From contig JAMJFZ010000289.1 of the NCBI GenBank assembly GCA_026225945.1, positions 1,728,001 through 1,792,000 of the forward strand: a stretch of 64,000 bases of DNA. Reading direction: 5' to 3'. Source of the DNA: Cricetomys ansorgei. Taxonomy: Eukaryota > Chordata > Mammalia > Rodentia > Nesomyidae. Numbering within the stretch: the first letter of the stretch is position 1; the number at the start of each line of letters is the position of its first letter. Position numbers and translations under genes: made by a program. A model generated the notes under the pieces. That model worked only from the letters and a program-made list of their open reading frames with translations. It did not search any database and was not told where the DNA came from. Shown here piece by piece: positions 43,804-55,700 of this stretch.

Positions 43804-46017
43804 TGTCTCATTTACTTGTCTATTTCTATGGTAAACCATCATGGTCAACGGAACTGATAGGAGGAAAGGATTATTTACCTTATATCTCCAGAGGGAGAAT
43901 AGTACATGATTATGAAGAAGAGGTAGCAGGAGACAGGTGAAGGGAGCAGCAGCTGGGAGTTCATATCTCAAACCACAACCCGGAAGCAGAGAGCACATGT
44001 TGAAATGGTACATGGCTTTTGAAACCTCAAAACCTACTCCCAGTGGCACACTTCCTCCAGCAGGGCCACACCTCCGAAACCTACCCAGGCAGTGCCACTA
44101 ACTGGGAATCAACTATTCAAATGCCAGAGCCTATGGGGAACATTCTCATTCAAACCACCATATTCTGCTTCCTGGTCCCCAAAGTCTTGTGACCATATAA
44201 TGCAAAATGCATTTAGTTCAATTTCAAATGTTCCTATAGTCTCTGGGTATCAACATTGTTTAAGAGTCCAAAATCTCTTACATGAGTCAATACTCTCTCT
44301 CTCTCTCTCTCTCTGTCTTACTTTCAGAAATGATGCAGCATAAGAAAGACAAATACAAGACAAATTTCTATAAGAAAGCCTGCCTCTTCTTCTACTATTA
44401 TTTACTAGTAATAGTAATGAGTTCCCTTCTCTAACAAACCTCAGATCATTGCTGGCACATACAATTTGTTTTTTCAATATATATTCAATATAACTCCCTA
44501 TAAAGTAAAATGTAAATTACATACTTCCAACATACAGTGGCACAAAATATACTTTATCATTCTAAAGGGAGGAGTGGGAATATAATGAGGAAATACTGGA
44601 CCAAACCAAGACTGAAACTCAGCAGGGTAAACTCCAAATCTTGTAGCTCTGTGATCGACGTAGAAGGGCTTAGATGGCTCTGCCCTACCAGCTTCTGTTC
44701 TTGCCTATCTTGGGTTCCGCCACCCATGTGCAACACTCTGGCTGATATCTAATGGTATCTCCAACATTTGGAGTCTCCAGTGCCCCTCTGGGCTCACTTC
44801 CACAGCTTTACACAATGGTCTCTCAGGGCTTCTATGCAGGGACTTCCTTGCCACACACTCTTGGCCTCAGTGGCTCTCTGAAATCATGGAGAAATATATC
44901 ACGCCCCCTAAACTCTTGTTTATCTCTGACTCTAAAGTCAGAGTCTGTGGGTGACACTGTCAAGCTTGACTTCCCACTAGGGATAACCCCCAGAATCTTT
45001 GAATCACATTTATAACAGCTTTTGTTCCTTCTAGGAGAAGAAAATTCCTTAGGATGTTTTCCTTACATTAGTTGGAAGTTTAGCTGGGTGGCTTCTCTCC
45101 TGAGGGCACCCTCCCCTTTATTCCAGTGCAGATCTGACCCTTCAGTAATAGTGCAAATCTTTCTGACAATGGCAACTCCTTTTCTAGCACAAGCCGTGGC
45201 TACAAAATTGAGTTTACCAGTACCCTTTAACTCAGTAAACTGTGTATTTCTATTTCTTTCTGTCACAGTGTTTAGGGTAGATCTGCATACGAGCGATTAC
45301 TAATAACCACACAATAGAGTCAATATTAAGATGTCTTGAAATCTCTTCTACCAAAAAACAAACGAACAACAGCAACAATAACAAAAAACAAAAACAGTGC
45401 ATTACGTTTCAATTTAGCCTAGGGTAAATTCTTAGGGGATGGAGGAAAAGCAAAGCTCCTACTAAGATGGCCTATTAAGCCCAGTGTACAGCATTCAACT
45501 GCTTTTCTCATCCAAAGTCCCACTATATTCTACATCCCTCAAAAAGCAAATAAGCTAAGAACGACAACAACCAAAACCAAACAAACAAAAAACAAAAACA
45601 AAAACCACCAGCCATGCCAGGTCTGTTACAGCGGACCTGGTAGCAACTTCTATCTTAGTTGCTTTTCTTGTCTCTGTGATAAATCACCACGATCAAGGCA
45701 ACTTAGAGAAGGAAGGGCTTATTTTGGACTTAAGGTGTCAAGGGGATAAAGAATCTATCAGCGCCACAGCTGGAAAGCATTGCAAAAGCAGCAGGCACGA
45801 TGGCGGGAACAGCTGAGAGCTCACATCTCGAACACAAGACAAGGAACAGAGAGAACACACTGGAAACGGTGCATGCTGTTTGAAACCTCAGAGCTCATCC
45901 CCAGTGACATACCTCCTCTAGCTCACCACCCTTCCTCAACCTACCTAAACAATGTCAATAATTAGAGACTGGGTATTCAAACCTGGCGCTATAGGGACAG
46001 TCCTTCCCAGCACATCA
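43804..46017 (-). mobile_element. R3 MaLR-like element (LTR, internal, LTR)
   Basis: Terminal direct repeats at 43804-44160 and 45651-46017 share 'gaagcagagagcac'/'gaacagagagaacac', 'gaaacctcaaaacct'/'gaaacctcagagctc' and 'cccagtg(g/a)ca'. The 1.49-kb internal region starts 'tattctgcttcctggtcccc' and 'aatgcaaaatgcatttagtt', and carries A-rich (CAAA-type) stretches at 45350-45600. No frame above about 95 codons exists, so it is non-coding as MaLR interiors often are. No clean target duplication was found. Confidence 0.7.
44291..44314 (+). repeat. (TC)n microsatellite
   Basis: A short TC run inside the R3 interior. Confidence 0.9.
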
Positions 46018-46864
46018 CAGAGTATTGGAAGGTGGTGGAAAATAAATGGCATTTTCCTCTGCATCTTGATCCTTACCAGATCTTTGTCAAGATAACAAAG
46101 GGTAGAGTGTTCTAAAACATCCGGGCTGAATCCACAGCATGAGAAAAAAGCCCGAAGTATTATTTTGAACCTCACAGTATCACAGAAAGGCTGATTTAAT
46201 CAAGTCTCTTGGAAAAAATCAAAGCAAAAAGCAAAAAAAAAAAAAAAAATCAAAACAATACAAAGCAATAACCACAATAACCACAAAAACACTCCCCAAA
46301 CCAGAAACCTTTCTGACACAGTTAGTTATAGCAAGCACGAAGGAGGCCAAAAGTGGAATCTGCTGTGGCCAACCCGAAAACCTTTTCTTTCTCTAACTAT
46401 GAAGCTGTAGCCCTCGCAGAATGAGGTCAGGGACAAATGGGTATCTATCATGGTTGCATAAAGCTGTTGAGGCACTGTTCAAGATTTATAGCTCTTTTAT
46501 CAGGAGCTGCTTCAACACGTGACCAAACAGGACAGCAAACTCCCTCCTTAATTCACTGGGGGAAGTTGAGCAATCACTGGGTATTCCATGCTTTCGGATT
46601 AGATTTGCAGGAAACCTCACAGGACGCCACCTTAGAGAACTACAGGAATGAAACCCGGTGACGGAGGTAGAGGGACTTTGGACTTCCCACCCTGTCTTGT
46701 GAGAAGGACTTCCCAGAGGATGCTAATCTTCTCTAGAGGACAGCTGGTCCAGGGAGGCCTCCTCTGATATTTCCAGAACAGCAAGGGCTTCACGTTTTAC
46801 TAGCTTCCTCTTTACTTTAAAAATTTGATGCTAATTGTTTTCTCTTTTTCAAGAAACACGCCAG
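46018..46864. other. Unannotated sequence with a poly-A run
   Basis: It contains an A-run at about 46232-46249. Nothing else was recognised. Confidence 0.45.
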
Positions 46865-47038
46865 AGCTGGGTAGTGCTGGCACACGACTTTAATCCTAGC
46901 ATTTGGGAGGCAGAGACAGGCAGATCTCTGTGAGTTTGAGGCCAGCCTGGTCTACAGAGTGAGTTCCAGGACAGCCAGAGTTACAACAGAGAAACCTTGT
47001 CTTGAAGAAAAACAAAAAAAAAAAAAACAAAAACAAAG
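46865..47038 (+). mobile_element. B1 SINE with A-rich tail
   Basis: 'agctgggtagtgctggcaca', 'ctttaatcctagcatttggg', 'gaggccagcctggtctacag' and 'gagaaaccttgtcttgaag' form a full B1 monomer, followed by an A/CAAA tail from about 47007. (GA)n sequence follows at 47037-47056. A target duplication is uncertain. Confidence 0.95.
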
Positions 47039-47056
47039 AGAGGGAGAGAGAGAGAA

Positions 47057-48949
47057 GGAAACAGATTAGAGACCAATCAAAATACTACTAGGAGGTGCTG
47101 TGAGGGGCTGTAAACTGTGCCTTTATTTCCTTTTAGGAACTTTTGGCGCACAGCTCCAAGGGAGCTGGGCCAGAGATGATTCTGGGGTTCAAAAGAAGTG
47201 TTCGATAAGCATGTATTGAACTGAATAGTATTTTGTGGGCCTTCTGGGATCTCCAGCGAACTTTTTGATCTCGTTCCTTGTGGTATTAAATCTTCTATCT
47301 TGGCACTTAAAAGAGAGTCCTGTGCTTCCTGCCTGGTCTCCGGGGACCCTCTTGTCTCCTAGCCTGTGAGGAAGAAGTTTCATCCTGCACATTTGTCATG
47401 GACATGGGCGGTGAGTGCTGATTCAGTGCTGTTATGGCCTTGGTCATGCAGCAGATGTCTTGGGAACCAATCAGAAGGGAATGTGGCGGTGATTCCTCCT
47501 CCTTTGGAAAGACTAGATTGTGTCTTCCTGTGGTAGGGTCTGTCTCCTGCTGACTCTGACGTTTCTTTCTATATGGAAATAAGCTGTGTATGTACATATA
47601 TGCCTCCTCTTTCAGTTCTGTTTTAGTCACTTCTGGCTGCCTGGACTCTTTGTTATGCAGAATAGCTGTCTTATTTCTTCTCTGGAGACATGTCTGTTCT
47701 AGTGACCATCTCACATAGATGCTGACAGTCCGGACCTCCGAATGAAGTTCATCGGAGTAGTTCAGACCATTTCAAGCCAGACCCGTCTCAGCTTCCCCAT
47801 GGCATGGAGAAACCTGCTCAGGCTGTCTCTCTGCCCCAGTCCATTCACCTCTGTCTAACTGGGGAAGGAAGGAACGAACACATCTTTGTATGTTGGCTTT
47901 TAGAAACATTTTTCCCACGAACGTGGGGAGGTCATTTGGGAATGCACAGTTTGGTATTATTCATTATTCAGAGCTATGCCTCCGATGATGAAATTTGTTA
48001 GGCAAGCAATGGTGATAGATAGGCACTAAGGATTTGAGGCTAAAAGAATGTGATAAGAGGACACACTTTAGGTAAATATTTTAAAACATAAAATGGACTG
48101 GATTTTGGAAACGTGGATTACGTCAGTAAGTTCAGCAACTCGTATGGCTGTGAGTATCTCACCAGGACAATAGAGAACTACCTGAATGGAGACGGCATGG
48201 AGGAAGGACCTTATTCAGCTAATTCATAGTCAGTGTGCTTTGGATCATTCCAGACAATTTCAAAGAAATTTTAAAAGGTGACACTTCCTTGAGCTGTGGG
48301 TTCATCTTTGAAAGTACTTGTTTGATCACTTGTAGTCACTGTATTTTCACAGGGAGGAGGAAATTCACCTTACCCTAGTATCCTTAGGATGGAGCGCAAG
48401 GTTGCAGTGGACAGTGCCATAGTCAGAATACCCAAGTTAGGCCGGTAAATCAGACCGTAAAGCCACACTGAAACAGATGTTAGGGTAGGAGGGTCAGAGG
48501 GGGCCCCTAGAAACTTGGACAAGGAGCCAAATGACCATCACAATAAGAACTAAAAGCAGCAAGAGGAAGGGGGTGTTGGCATAATTCTTAGGGCAGTGCA
48601 TCAGTCCCTGTGACAGCAGTTACACATTCCCCAAGGGTGTGGTTCATGAGGTCAAAATGGTGGGTCCACGATGTAGATTGGCTAAAAATATGGGGAAGAT
48701 TTGTTTAATTTAGAGACAGACTAAGCAGCCTAGTTTTCCAAACCATGTAAACACAGCGAGAGTCCGTGAAAGCCTCTCTTCTGGATTAGCAGCAGCCACC
48801 TCTGTCTAAAAGGAAAGAGATGTATTAAAAGTGGTGAATCTCTGTGTCTTGTTCCTCGTCATGCAGTCAGAAAGCTCTTCAGCAGCCCTGACATTTGTAG
48901 GAGGAGTGTAGTCATTTAGTTTCTGCAGCCTTCCCTGAGGGCGCTGTCA
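47057..48949. other. Unannotated sequence
   Basis: About 1.9 kb with no recognised repeat. A 135-codon minus frame (47307-47714) has no recognisable family, signal peptide or membrane segment and is probably chance. Confidence 0.45.
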
Positions 48950-49070
48950 CATTTTTCTGCAGAGAAGCTGCCACACTGCTGAGGTTCAGATCCTTGCCCA
49001 GGGTCACACTGTGCAACAAGGTTAGAGTAGGGCTGGCATCGATGGACTGAGCCTGCTCTCTGTTTGGTTC
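48950..49070 (-). mobile_element. MIR SINE fragment
   Basis: 'ctgctgaggttcagatcctt', 'gcccagggtcacactgtgca' and 'gtagggctggcatcgatgga' resemble the reverse complement of the MIR core ('ttgcccaaggtcacacagc' block). It is strongly diverged. Confidence 0.5.
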
Positions 49071-49495
49071 ACTGGCTCATTCTGCTAGTCATCGTGGAGG
49101 TGTTTGGAGAGAGAATCAGGAAAATGTGGTACTAAACAGTAGCCAGAGAATTCTGCTGCAGGTGGTAGCATGTTCCTCTGGAGGTAGGCAGATTCCCACC
49201 GAAGAGGAGGACCTCAGTGTCTTCGGGAACAAAGACCACAAATATTAAATGACTCTTGCAACTCTCTGCCTTGATTTCCATTTCCTTTCTTTAAATTTTT
49301 TAGGGTGTCTATAAAGTGTTCCCCATCGAAATCTCTGCTGAAGGAGAGGGACAGCCAGCAATCCCACAACCAAGTGTAGAAACGGGTGCAACTGTTCTTG
49401 ATGGGCATTTGCATGAACTGCACTTCAGACGCACACCTTAAATAATTAAGACTGGCATCAGTGTTTGTGTGTAAGATGTACACACAGAGCATCAC
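49071..49495. other. Unannotated sequence
   Basis: Nothing was recognised. Confidence 0.45.
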
Positions 49496-49600
49496 TTAGA
49501 CACAAATGAAGTGTCTGACAATAGTGGGATGGTGAAACACGCGTTGGTTGAAATTGTGGAACAGAACTCTATGCAGCCATAGAAACCGATGAGGCAAGAC
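49496..49600 (+). mobile_element. Short ancient L1 fragment
   Basis: 'gacaatagtgggatggtgaa' followed by 'aactctatgcagccatagaa' matches the ORF2 end landmark of L1 (snippet around 'tactatgcagccat'). Only about 100 bases are left. Confidence 0.5.
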
Positions 49601-49860
49601 AGGAGGTAAAACTCCAGCCCGTGGGCCAAGTCAGGTCCAGTGTCTTTACACGAAGTGAATTCAACGGAAGTGTGGCGTGGTCACCTGTTGGCACATGATC
49701 CACAGCAGAAGTGTCAAGAGCCATCTGAGAATGGCTTTCTGAGTTTCTTCTATTCTCCATTTACTACTTGTTTGGGTCTTGTCACTGCTCCTGGGACGCC
49801 GCGCATTTGCTTCACTGCCGTGTGCAAATATCAGCGCTTATTAAAAACGGCTTATACAAT
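49601..49860 (+). mobile_element. Ancient hAT-type DNA transposon fossil, copy 2
   Basis: 'aaactccagcccgtgggcca' and 'agtcaggtccagtgtcttta', later 'gagaatggctttctgag', follow the same order as the copy at 34832-35105 ('actacagcctctgggtcaaa'). The right end is very diverged. Confidence 0.5.
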
Positions 49861-51860
49861 TTATCAGCCAATACTTTGATCTTAACTGAAGCATAAGGAT
49901 TTCTCATTAATAATTTACCTGGACAGCTACAAACAGCTGAGCCGTCCTGGGTGAGGCAGGGCTTTTCCTTCTCCACAGCCTTGACCTACATGCTTTCTTT
50001 GTCCTGTCAACTATGAGGATGAAGGAAAAGGCACAAAGGACGAGCAGGATGGGGACTGACAGAAGGGTCCTTACTTGACTGGTGCAGTCGTCGGAAGCCT
50101 GCATAAGCTCACGCCCTTTGAGTGCACATTGACTTGCTTTTATCGGTTCATTCAGAAAACGCCCACTGGCGTGTTTTCGTTACATACAGTACTGGATTAC
50201 ACAAGAACTTTTTGTACAAGTGCATGTAATGTACTCTGAGAGTATTCTCCAAGCTCCGAGCCCTTCTACCTCACTCTGGTGTTTAGTTACTAGGGTTCAA
50301 GCACCATATGTTGCCTGACACAGTCCTCTTTGCTGCAGCTGCTGCCTCCTTGGCTTTCCTATGGTCCTCCACATAGATCGTCAGTGCTCCCACAGTCTGT
50401 CCCTCCCAGAAAGTCCTGTAAGGTAGACATCTAATGGCCTCACTCTCAATTCTCATCCCCAGTGTTCTACAGGAAGTATTCTCACATACCAACCGCAGCT
50501 GGGCATCACTAGGTCAAAGATGACCCCCCCTTGTACAAGAAGTCCTTCCTGTTTCTCTCGCCGGGCAAGAAGAGATGGCTCATTCATGCCTCCACATTTT
50601 CCAGGTGGATATGGATTGCTGGAAAACTCTTACACATGCTTGTGAGGCCTGAGGTTCCTGGCCCACCTCCCCTCCCCTTCCACAGAGTGTGAGGCTGCTC
50701 CTCTGAGTCTCTCCTTGTGAGAGGCAGTAATTTGGTGCAAACACAGAGAGGCTACTTCCAAACAAGGTCTCTGTGAAAAATCCCCACCTATCTCTTCCTT
50801 GCACAGGAGTCACCTACACAGTCTCCTTCATTGTACTTCCTTCCTATTCTTGCTTTAACGGGCCATTTACCCCCTCTTAGCTATTTGCATTGTATAAATA
50901 GCATACATTACATATGTGATACAAATATACAAAATTCTGGCTGCTTTAAAACGTCTTGTTTCAATCTTTGTTGTTCTTAGCATTCTTGTCTATGAAGTGA
51001 GCTAGAGTATATGTACAGCATTGTTGCTCTCCGTGTGACAGCTGTTGGTGTGTTTGGTTGAAAGGAATGCGAGGCCCATTTTAAGGAGAACTACTCAGAA
51101 ACATGAACTCTTTCACTTCCTTCATATTTTATGGCACTATTTTTTTTTTCTGATGGATAGAAAGAGCAGCATCAACTGATATTAAAACACTGTTTCTCCG
51201 GTGTACTCCTTGCCTCCAACTCAAGCTAATTACTAGAACAGCACTAGCAGAGAATAGCTAACACAAGAAACTGGACAAGGTCTGTGTCTCCCGCGCTCGG
51301 AGGAGAGAGCAATAAGTAAGGTGTTGTGCACAGCTCAATAATTTGCACCGCAGGAAAGCCATACTTCCAAGGGCAGGCAATATGTCTGCAGCATCCTCCT
51401 GGAAGAAGGAGGGCCAGGAGCTCATCTTTATGGCTTGAGGCTTGAAAGCTGCTTAACTGGGCGGAACGCCACCTCCTTACCATCAAAGCTGTCCACCTGG
51501 CAGTGAATCTCAATGAGACAGCTGACTGGCTCAGCGTACAAGTTGCCTTGCCAAGGGGATGAGAATGTAACCAGAAGGTCTTTCAGGAAATCTGTTTAGG
51601 ATGTGGGGGATGAAGAGGAAGAGAAGGATCAATTCTTCCCCCTGTGTGAGATGAAGGAGAAGGAGTCCCGCTCTTTGCTACAAAAAGCAGTTGGAGCTCT
51701 GCAGAGCCCTTTGCTAGCCCAGTCCTAAATTCTGGAAGACTGATTTTAGATTCCAACAGTAGTGTCAAGCAACAAGCACCATTCCTTTGAAAATACAGTA
51801 CGGATGTTGGCTCAAATCTAAGGATGAAGATAAGAAGGGACATGAAAATCATTAACTTTA
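49861..51860. other. Unannotated sequence
   Basis: About 2 kb with no recognised repeat and no frame longer than about 90 codons contained within it. Confidence 0.45.
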
Positions 51861-52025
51861 GGCTAGATTTGGTGGTAAGTACACATAATGCCAATACTCT
51901 GGAGGCTGAAGCAAGAGGATGGTGACTTCCAGAACAGCATGAGATACACAGCAAGACTGTCTCAAAACTCAAAATACAAAACGAGCAAAAAATAAATAAA
52001 TAAATAAATAAATAAATAAAAACAA
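51861..52025 (+). mobile_element. Old B1-type SINE with (AAAT)n tail
   Basis: 'ggctagatttggtggtaagt', 'acataatgccaatactctgg', 'aggctgaagcaagaggatgg' and 'agcaagactgtctcaaaact' form a B1/7SL-like monomer lacking the younger B1 diagnostic sequence, followed by an AAAT array (51990-52020). A 149-codon minus frame starting in the tail is an artefact. Confidence 0.75.
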
Positions 52026-52673
52026 TTTTCACGAGACATTACCAACGCAAATAAGAGTCTCATAGGAAGGGCATAAAGCTATTAATTAGACTGCTAGCTT
52101 TAACAGTAAAGTTATAAAATGCAATGGATAGTTTCTGTTCCCTACAAGTTTAGAATTGTGAACCAAAATCACTAAGAACACTTTTACTTTTTCAATACTT
52201 GCTACACGTCAGTTACCAGATTCAGCACTTCATGCAAATGCTTGCACCCCTGAGCTTGAGAATTTACAGGACAAAATGAAGCCAGACAATGTTTGTAAAC
52301 TCCCCACAAACATACAGTGAGCAAGTAACACAACTAAGGTTTGACTCCTCTTTTCTCCTACCCTGGACCCCAGAATCGTGCCCATCAGTCTGCAAACATT
52401 TTACGATCAAAGCTTTCCATGACACCGTCAATATTGGGGCTGCAGAAAGAGTATTGTGTTTGCATGATGGGGGTGGGGGGTGGGCATCGACTGTGGATTG
52501 AATCTCTAAAAGCAAAAGGTAGTGTAACTCAGAGACATTCAGAAGTGGTATTTTCAGACAGATCCAATAGATCTGTCTATTAATAGATTAATCTGTTTAT
52601 TAATATCTTAATAGATCCAAGGGTAGGTGAAGACTAAGTCCTAGGCTATTTTAGGCAGTGTGTATGTAGGTTA
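52026..52673. other. Unannotated sequence
   Basis: Nothing was recognised, except local 'aatagat' and 'tctgt(c/t)tattaat' repeats at about 52560-52620. Confidence 0.45.
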
Positions 52674-52925
52674 GCAAGGGGGCAAGTGACTTTTCTCATT
52701 GCTGTAAAGAATACAGAACAATAACAACTCAAGGAAAGGGCTTATTTTGACTGGCAGTTGAAGGATACAGTCCATCATGGGAGAAAGTCATGGCAGCAGG
52801 AGATTGAAGCAGCTGGTCTCATTGCATCTGCAGTCAGAAAGGAGAAATAGATGAATGGTGCCGCTAAGCTCTCTTTCTCTTTTTTTATTCAGTATGGGTG
52901 AACGTAAAGTGAATCTTTCCACCTG
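52674..52925 (-). mobile_element. R4 MaLR-like LTR, copy 4
   Basis: 'gtgacttttctcattgctgt', 'aaagggcttattttgactgg', 'cagtccatcatgggagaa', 'ctgcagtcagaaaggagaaa', 'taagctctctttctc' and 'tttattcagt' give R4 in minus orientation, as at 38951. It abuts a plus-oriented R4 part directly. Confidence 0.6.
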
Positions 52926-53088
52926 AAAGATTCTGGTCCTGAGCTGTGAGTAGAGAAATGGAGCTGAGTACAAGCAAGCAAGCAATTGAGTAATCGAGCA
53001 AGCAAGTGAGCCTACATACATTCAGTTTTCTCTGCTCTTGACTGTGGGTGTGATGTGACTAGCTATTTGAAATTCCTCCCCTGACTTC

Positions 53089-54028
53089 TTATAGATGTAG
53101 ATTCAGGTCAAAAGGCAGTTTATTCTTTGCTAATTAAATCTCCAGTCCTTAAAGGGTTTTAGGCTCTATACAATCTTATCTTCAGGATGCTAGCCCAGAC
53201 TAAGAAGGCTTCAGCCTTTGTATAATCTAACAGAACATTCAGCCTCTGTGACTTGCTGCTGACTGACTCACTATGCCTACCTCCTTCTGATCTCTGAGCT
53301 GTAATGAACTCAACTGACTCCTGAGTTGTTTTGGATCAAAGTTCTCTCCAAGCTGCTGTTCAAACTGACCCTCTAAGCTAGCTGATTGTTTCTGACTGAA
53401 TTCTTCTGATTTTGGCTGACTCTCTACCTCACACTAAATGGCTCTACTCAGCTTCAAGCTGATTCCCCCATCCCATACTGATTTCTTCTGCCAACATACC
53501 TCAGACTGCTTCTGTGTCTCTCTGAACATCCTGTAAACTGAGAGCCTCCTTTTATATCATGAGAGTTGAATGTGTCCTCCCTTTGCTAACTCTTCCTCTG
53601 ATTTGTCACTTTGTCTCCTCTTCACTCTGATTCATCTCAGAAGTCACTTCCTTGGCACTAACTCCTTCTGAACTCTGCTTCCTGTTTCTACTTCTTCCTC
53701 TGATTCTACTTGTTTTTGTCTTGGGGATTAAAGGTGTGTACTACCACTGCTTTCTGAATACTGGGATTAAAGGTGTGTGCTAACATTCTTTCTACCCTAG
53801 AGCAGCCATGCTGCTGCATTAAAAGATTTAATATTTGTCCAGATCTCAGCACTTGGGAAGCAGAGGCAGGCATATCTCTGTGAGTTCAAGGCCAGTCTGA
53901 TCTACAGAGTGAGTTCCAGGACAGCCAGAGTTACAGCAGAGAAACCCTGTCTTGAAAAAAGATAAAACAAACAAACAAACAAACAAACAAACAAACAAAC
54001 AAAAAAACTCATTAAGTATTCCTTTACA
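53089..54028. mobile_element. LTR-C, 940-bp LTR-like insertion with exact 5-bp duplication
   Basis: Flanked by ACTTC at 53084-53088 and 54029-54033, exactly where R4 is broken. The element starts TTATAGATG, possibly a mutated TG, and ends CTTTACA. It contains pyrimidine-rich 'ctgactgactcac' type sequence and two B1-complement motifs 'gggattaaaggtgtgtg' (about 53727 and 53762). A B1 monomer with a CAAA tail occupies its right end. Confidence 0.65.
53841..54005 (+). mobile_element. 5'-truncated B1 SINE with (CAAA)n tail
   Basis: Starts mid-element at 'agatctcagcacttgggaag' and proceeds through 'ggccagtctgatctacagag', 'gttccaggacagccagagtt' and 'gaaaccctgtcttg' to a CAAA array (53967-54005). 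It lies inside LTR-C. Confidence 0.9.
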
Positions 54029-54134
54029 ACTTCCCCACAATGATGAACTGGAACCTGGAATGTAAGAGACAATAAACCATAAGTTGCTTTTTGTCAGGTT
54101 ATTGTCATCACAGCAACAGTAGTGTAAGGAGGAA

Positions 54135-55504
54135 ACTGTGCTTAACACAATAGTGTACCATGGCAAATGCCCAAAGCTCATGGAGCGTTAACTGTTCTTA
54201 CTGGCTTCTAATGCTACTCAAGTCTAGAAATAAGGAAACAACATCCTTTGTCCAGAGAGTATTTCTTATTCTTTAGGCTTCAACCTGAAAGTATTTTTTT
54301 CAAGGAGGGAATTATTTCATTCAAAGCATTACTGCAATGAGTGCTTTCAGTGCCCATTCTAGGTGCTTCTCTCACTCCTGACTCTGGGTGCTGTTGGAAT
54401 TATCATCCTCTGAAGGAAAAGGACCATATACTCATCTGTTATTCCCTCAAGGGCGGGGAGAGATTTATCATTTACCCTAACCCAGCTGTTGTTTCTGAAA
54501 CACAGGGTCTAAGAATTAAATACCTACAGGGAAAATGAACTCAAACACATAAGCTGATATGTGTGAAAATGTGACATCACTGGTAATACTTTTCACTCCT
54601 TGGGTTCTATTGAAACAAATGAAAATGGCTATGACAACTGTCCCCAAGACTCTTTCTGATTCTCTTAATGAAGAAAAATATAATATTTATCCCTTGTCCA
54701 CTTAAAGCCTAAGCATCATCCCCCCCATATGGGTCTTATGAAATGAGTAGTTTTACCGATTTTGTTGTACTAAACAGGTAAAGGCTAGCTTGAAAAGAAA
54801 AAGGATTACCATGCATAGCTCAGACAGAGATTATTTCCCAGGATGTCCAAGAGACATTTGGAAGTCCTAAGTGAAGTATTGGACATCTTCTGATAGTAAC
54901 GTAGAGTGCTGTTGAAGCCTCACCATGCTAGAATATGGAGACATTTTGGTGGATTCTTTATTGACTCTTTAGCAGCTTGCAGCATAGATTTCTGGGCTTT
55001 GGTGGGGCTTACAAAATCTGCCGAGACTGCAGATGGGAGAGGAACAGGCTAGTGTTCTGAACTGAGCAAGGGCAGCAAAATGAGCTAGGGCTTTGTATCT
55101 GCTCCTTGCAGTGCAACAGTTATGCAAACGAAGAGCCCAACGTTTCACTAAACCCATGCCAAAAATCTTGTCCCACTCTACAACAAATGTTGAATCTGCA
55201 AAGAGCCTCTGTAGAATAAAACCAATATGCTATTGTTGGAATACATGTCTTTGGATAAACCTGGTATTCAAGAATGGCTTGGACACTTACTGTGAATGAG
55301 CCTTATCTAATAGCAAATTGGATATGCATTTTCTCTCTATTAGAGATGGAATTTTTGAAAATGTTTTTGTCTTCTCTTAAATATTTTGTAGGGAGGGAGA
55401 ATAAACTGTTTTTCCTGGGCATTTTCTTTATTGGAAATGATTATTTAGTGTTTTCTAGCTTGGAAAATAGGGTTCTATAAAGTTAAATGATTTTTTTGGC
55501 AGGA
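54135..55504. other. Unannotated sequence
   Basis: Nothing was recognised. Confidence 0.45.
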
Positions 55505-55700
55505 AAAATAACTATTTCACCTGGATTATATTGGATTATATATATGGATTATATATATATTGGATTATATTATGCAGGTTATATTTCACCCATAGAATAT
55601 GTTCTATAGATTATATTTCACCTGTGGATTACACATTGTTTGTATTTTATCTGTGGATTTTGGCCTGGAGATTGTTTTCCTCTGTGGATTATCCGGTCTG
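55505..55700 (+). repeat. Degenerate tandem repeat of a GGATTATA-type unit
   Basis: 'ggattata' or 'ggatta' occurs repeatedly (about 55522, 55532, 55546, 55561, 55626, 55686), with 'atttcacc' following or preceding several times (about 55515, 55584, 55616) and 'ctgtggatt' at about 55622, 55652 and 55682. Units vary in length and are decayed. Confidence 0.7.

Larger units (their letters stand above)
52926..54134 (+). mobile_element. R4 MaLR-like LTR, copy 5, split by LTR-C
   Basis: The left part (52926-53088) has 'gagctgagtacaagcaagc', 'ctctgctcttgactgtgggt' and 'gatgtgactagct'. The right part (54034-54134) has 'caatgatgaactggaacctg', 'caataaaccataagttgctt', 'ttgtcaggttattgtcatca' and 'cagcaacag'. 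The two halves are contiguous in the family, which places the 940-bp LTR-C between them. Confidence 0.65.

Noticed and set aside
47307..47714. 135-codon minus-strand frame
   Set aside because: No homology or domain recognised, no splice or promoter evidence. It is within the range of chance frames for a window this size.
51583..52032. 149-codon minus-strand frame
   Set aside because: It begins in the AAAT tail of a B1-type SINE and crosses the SINE in antisense.
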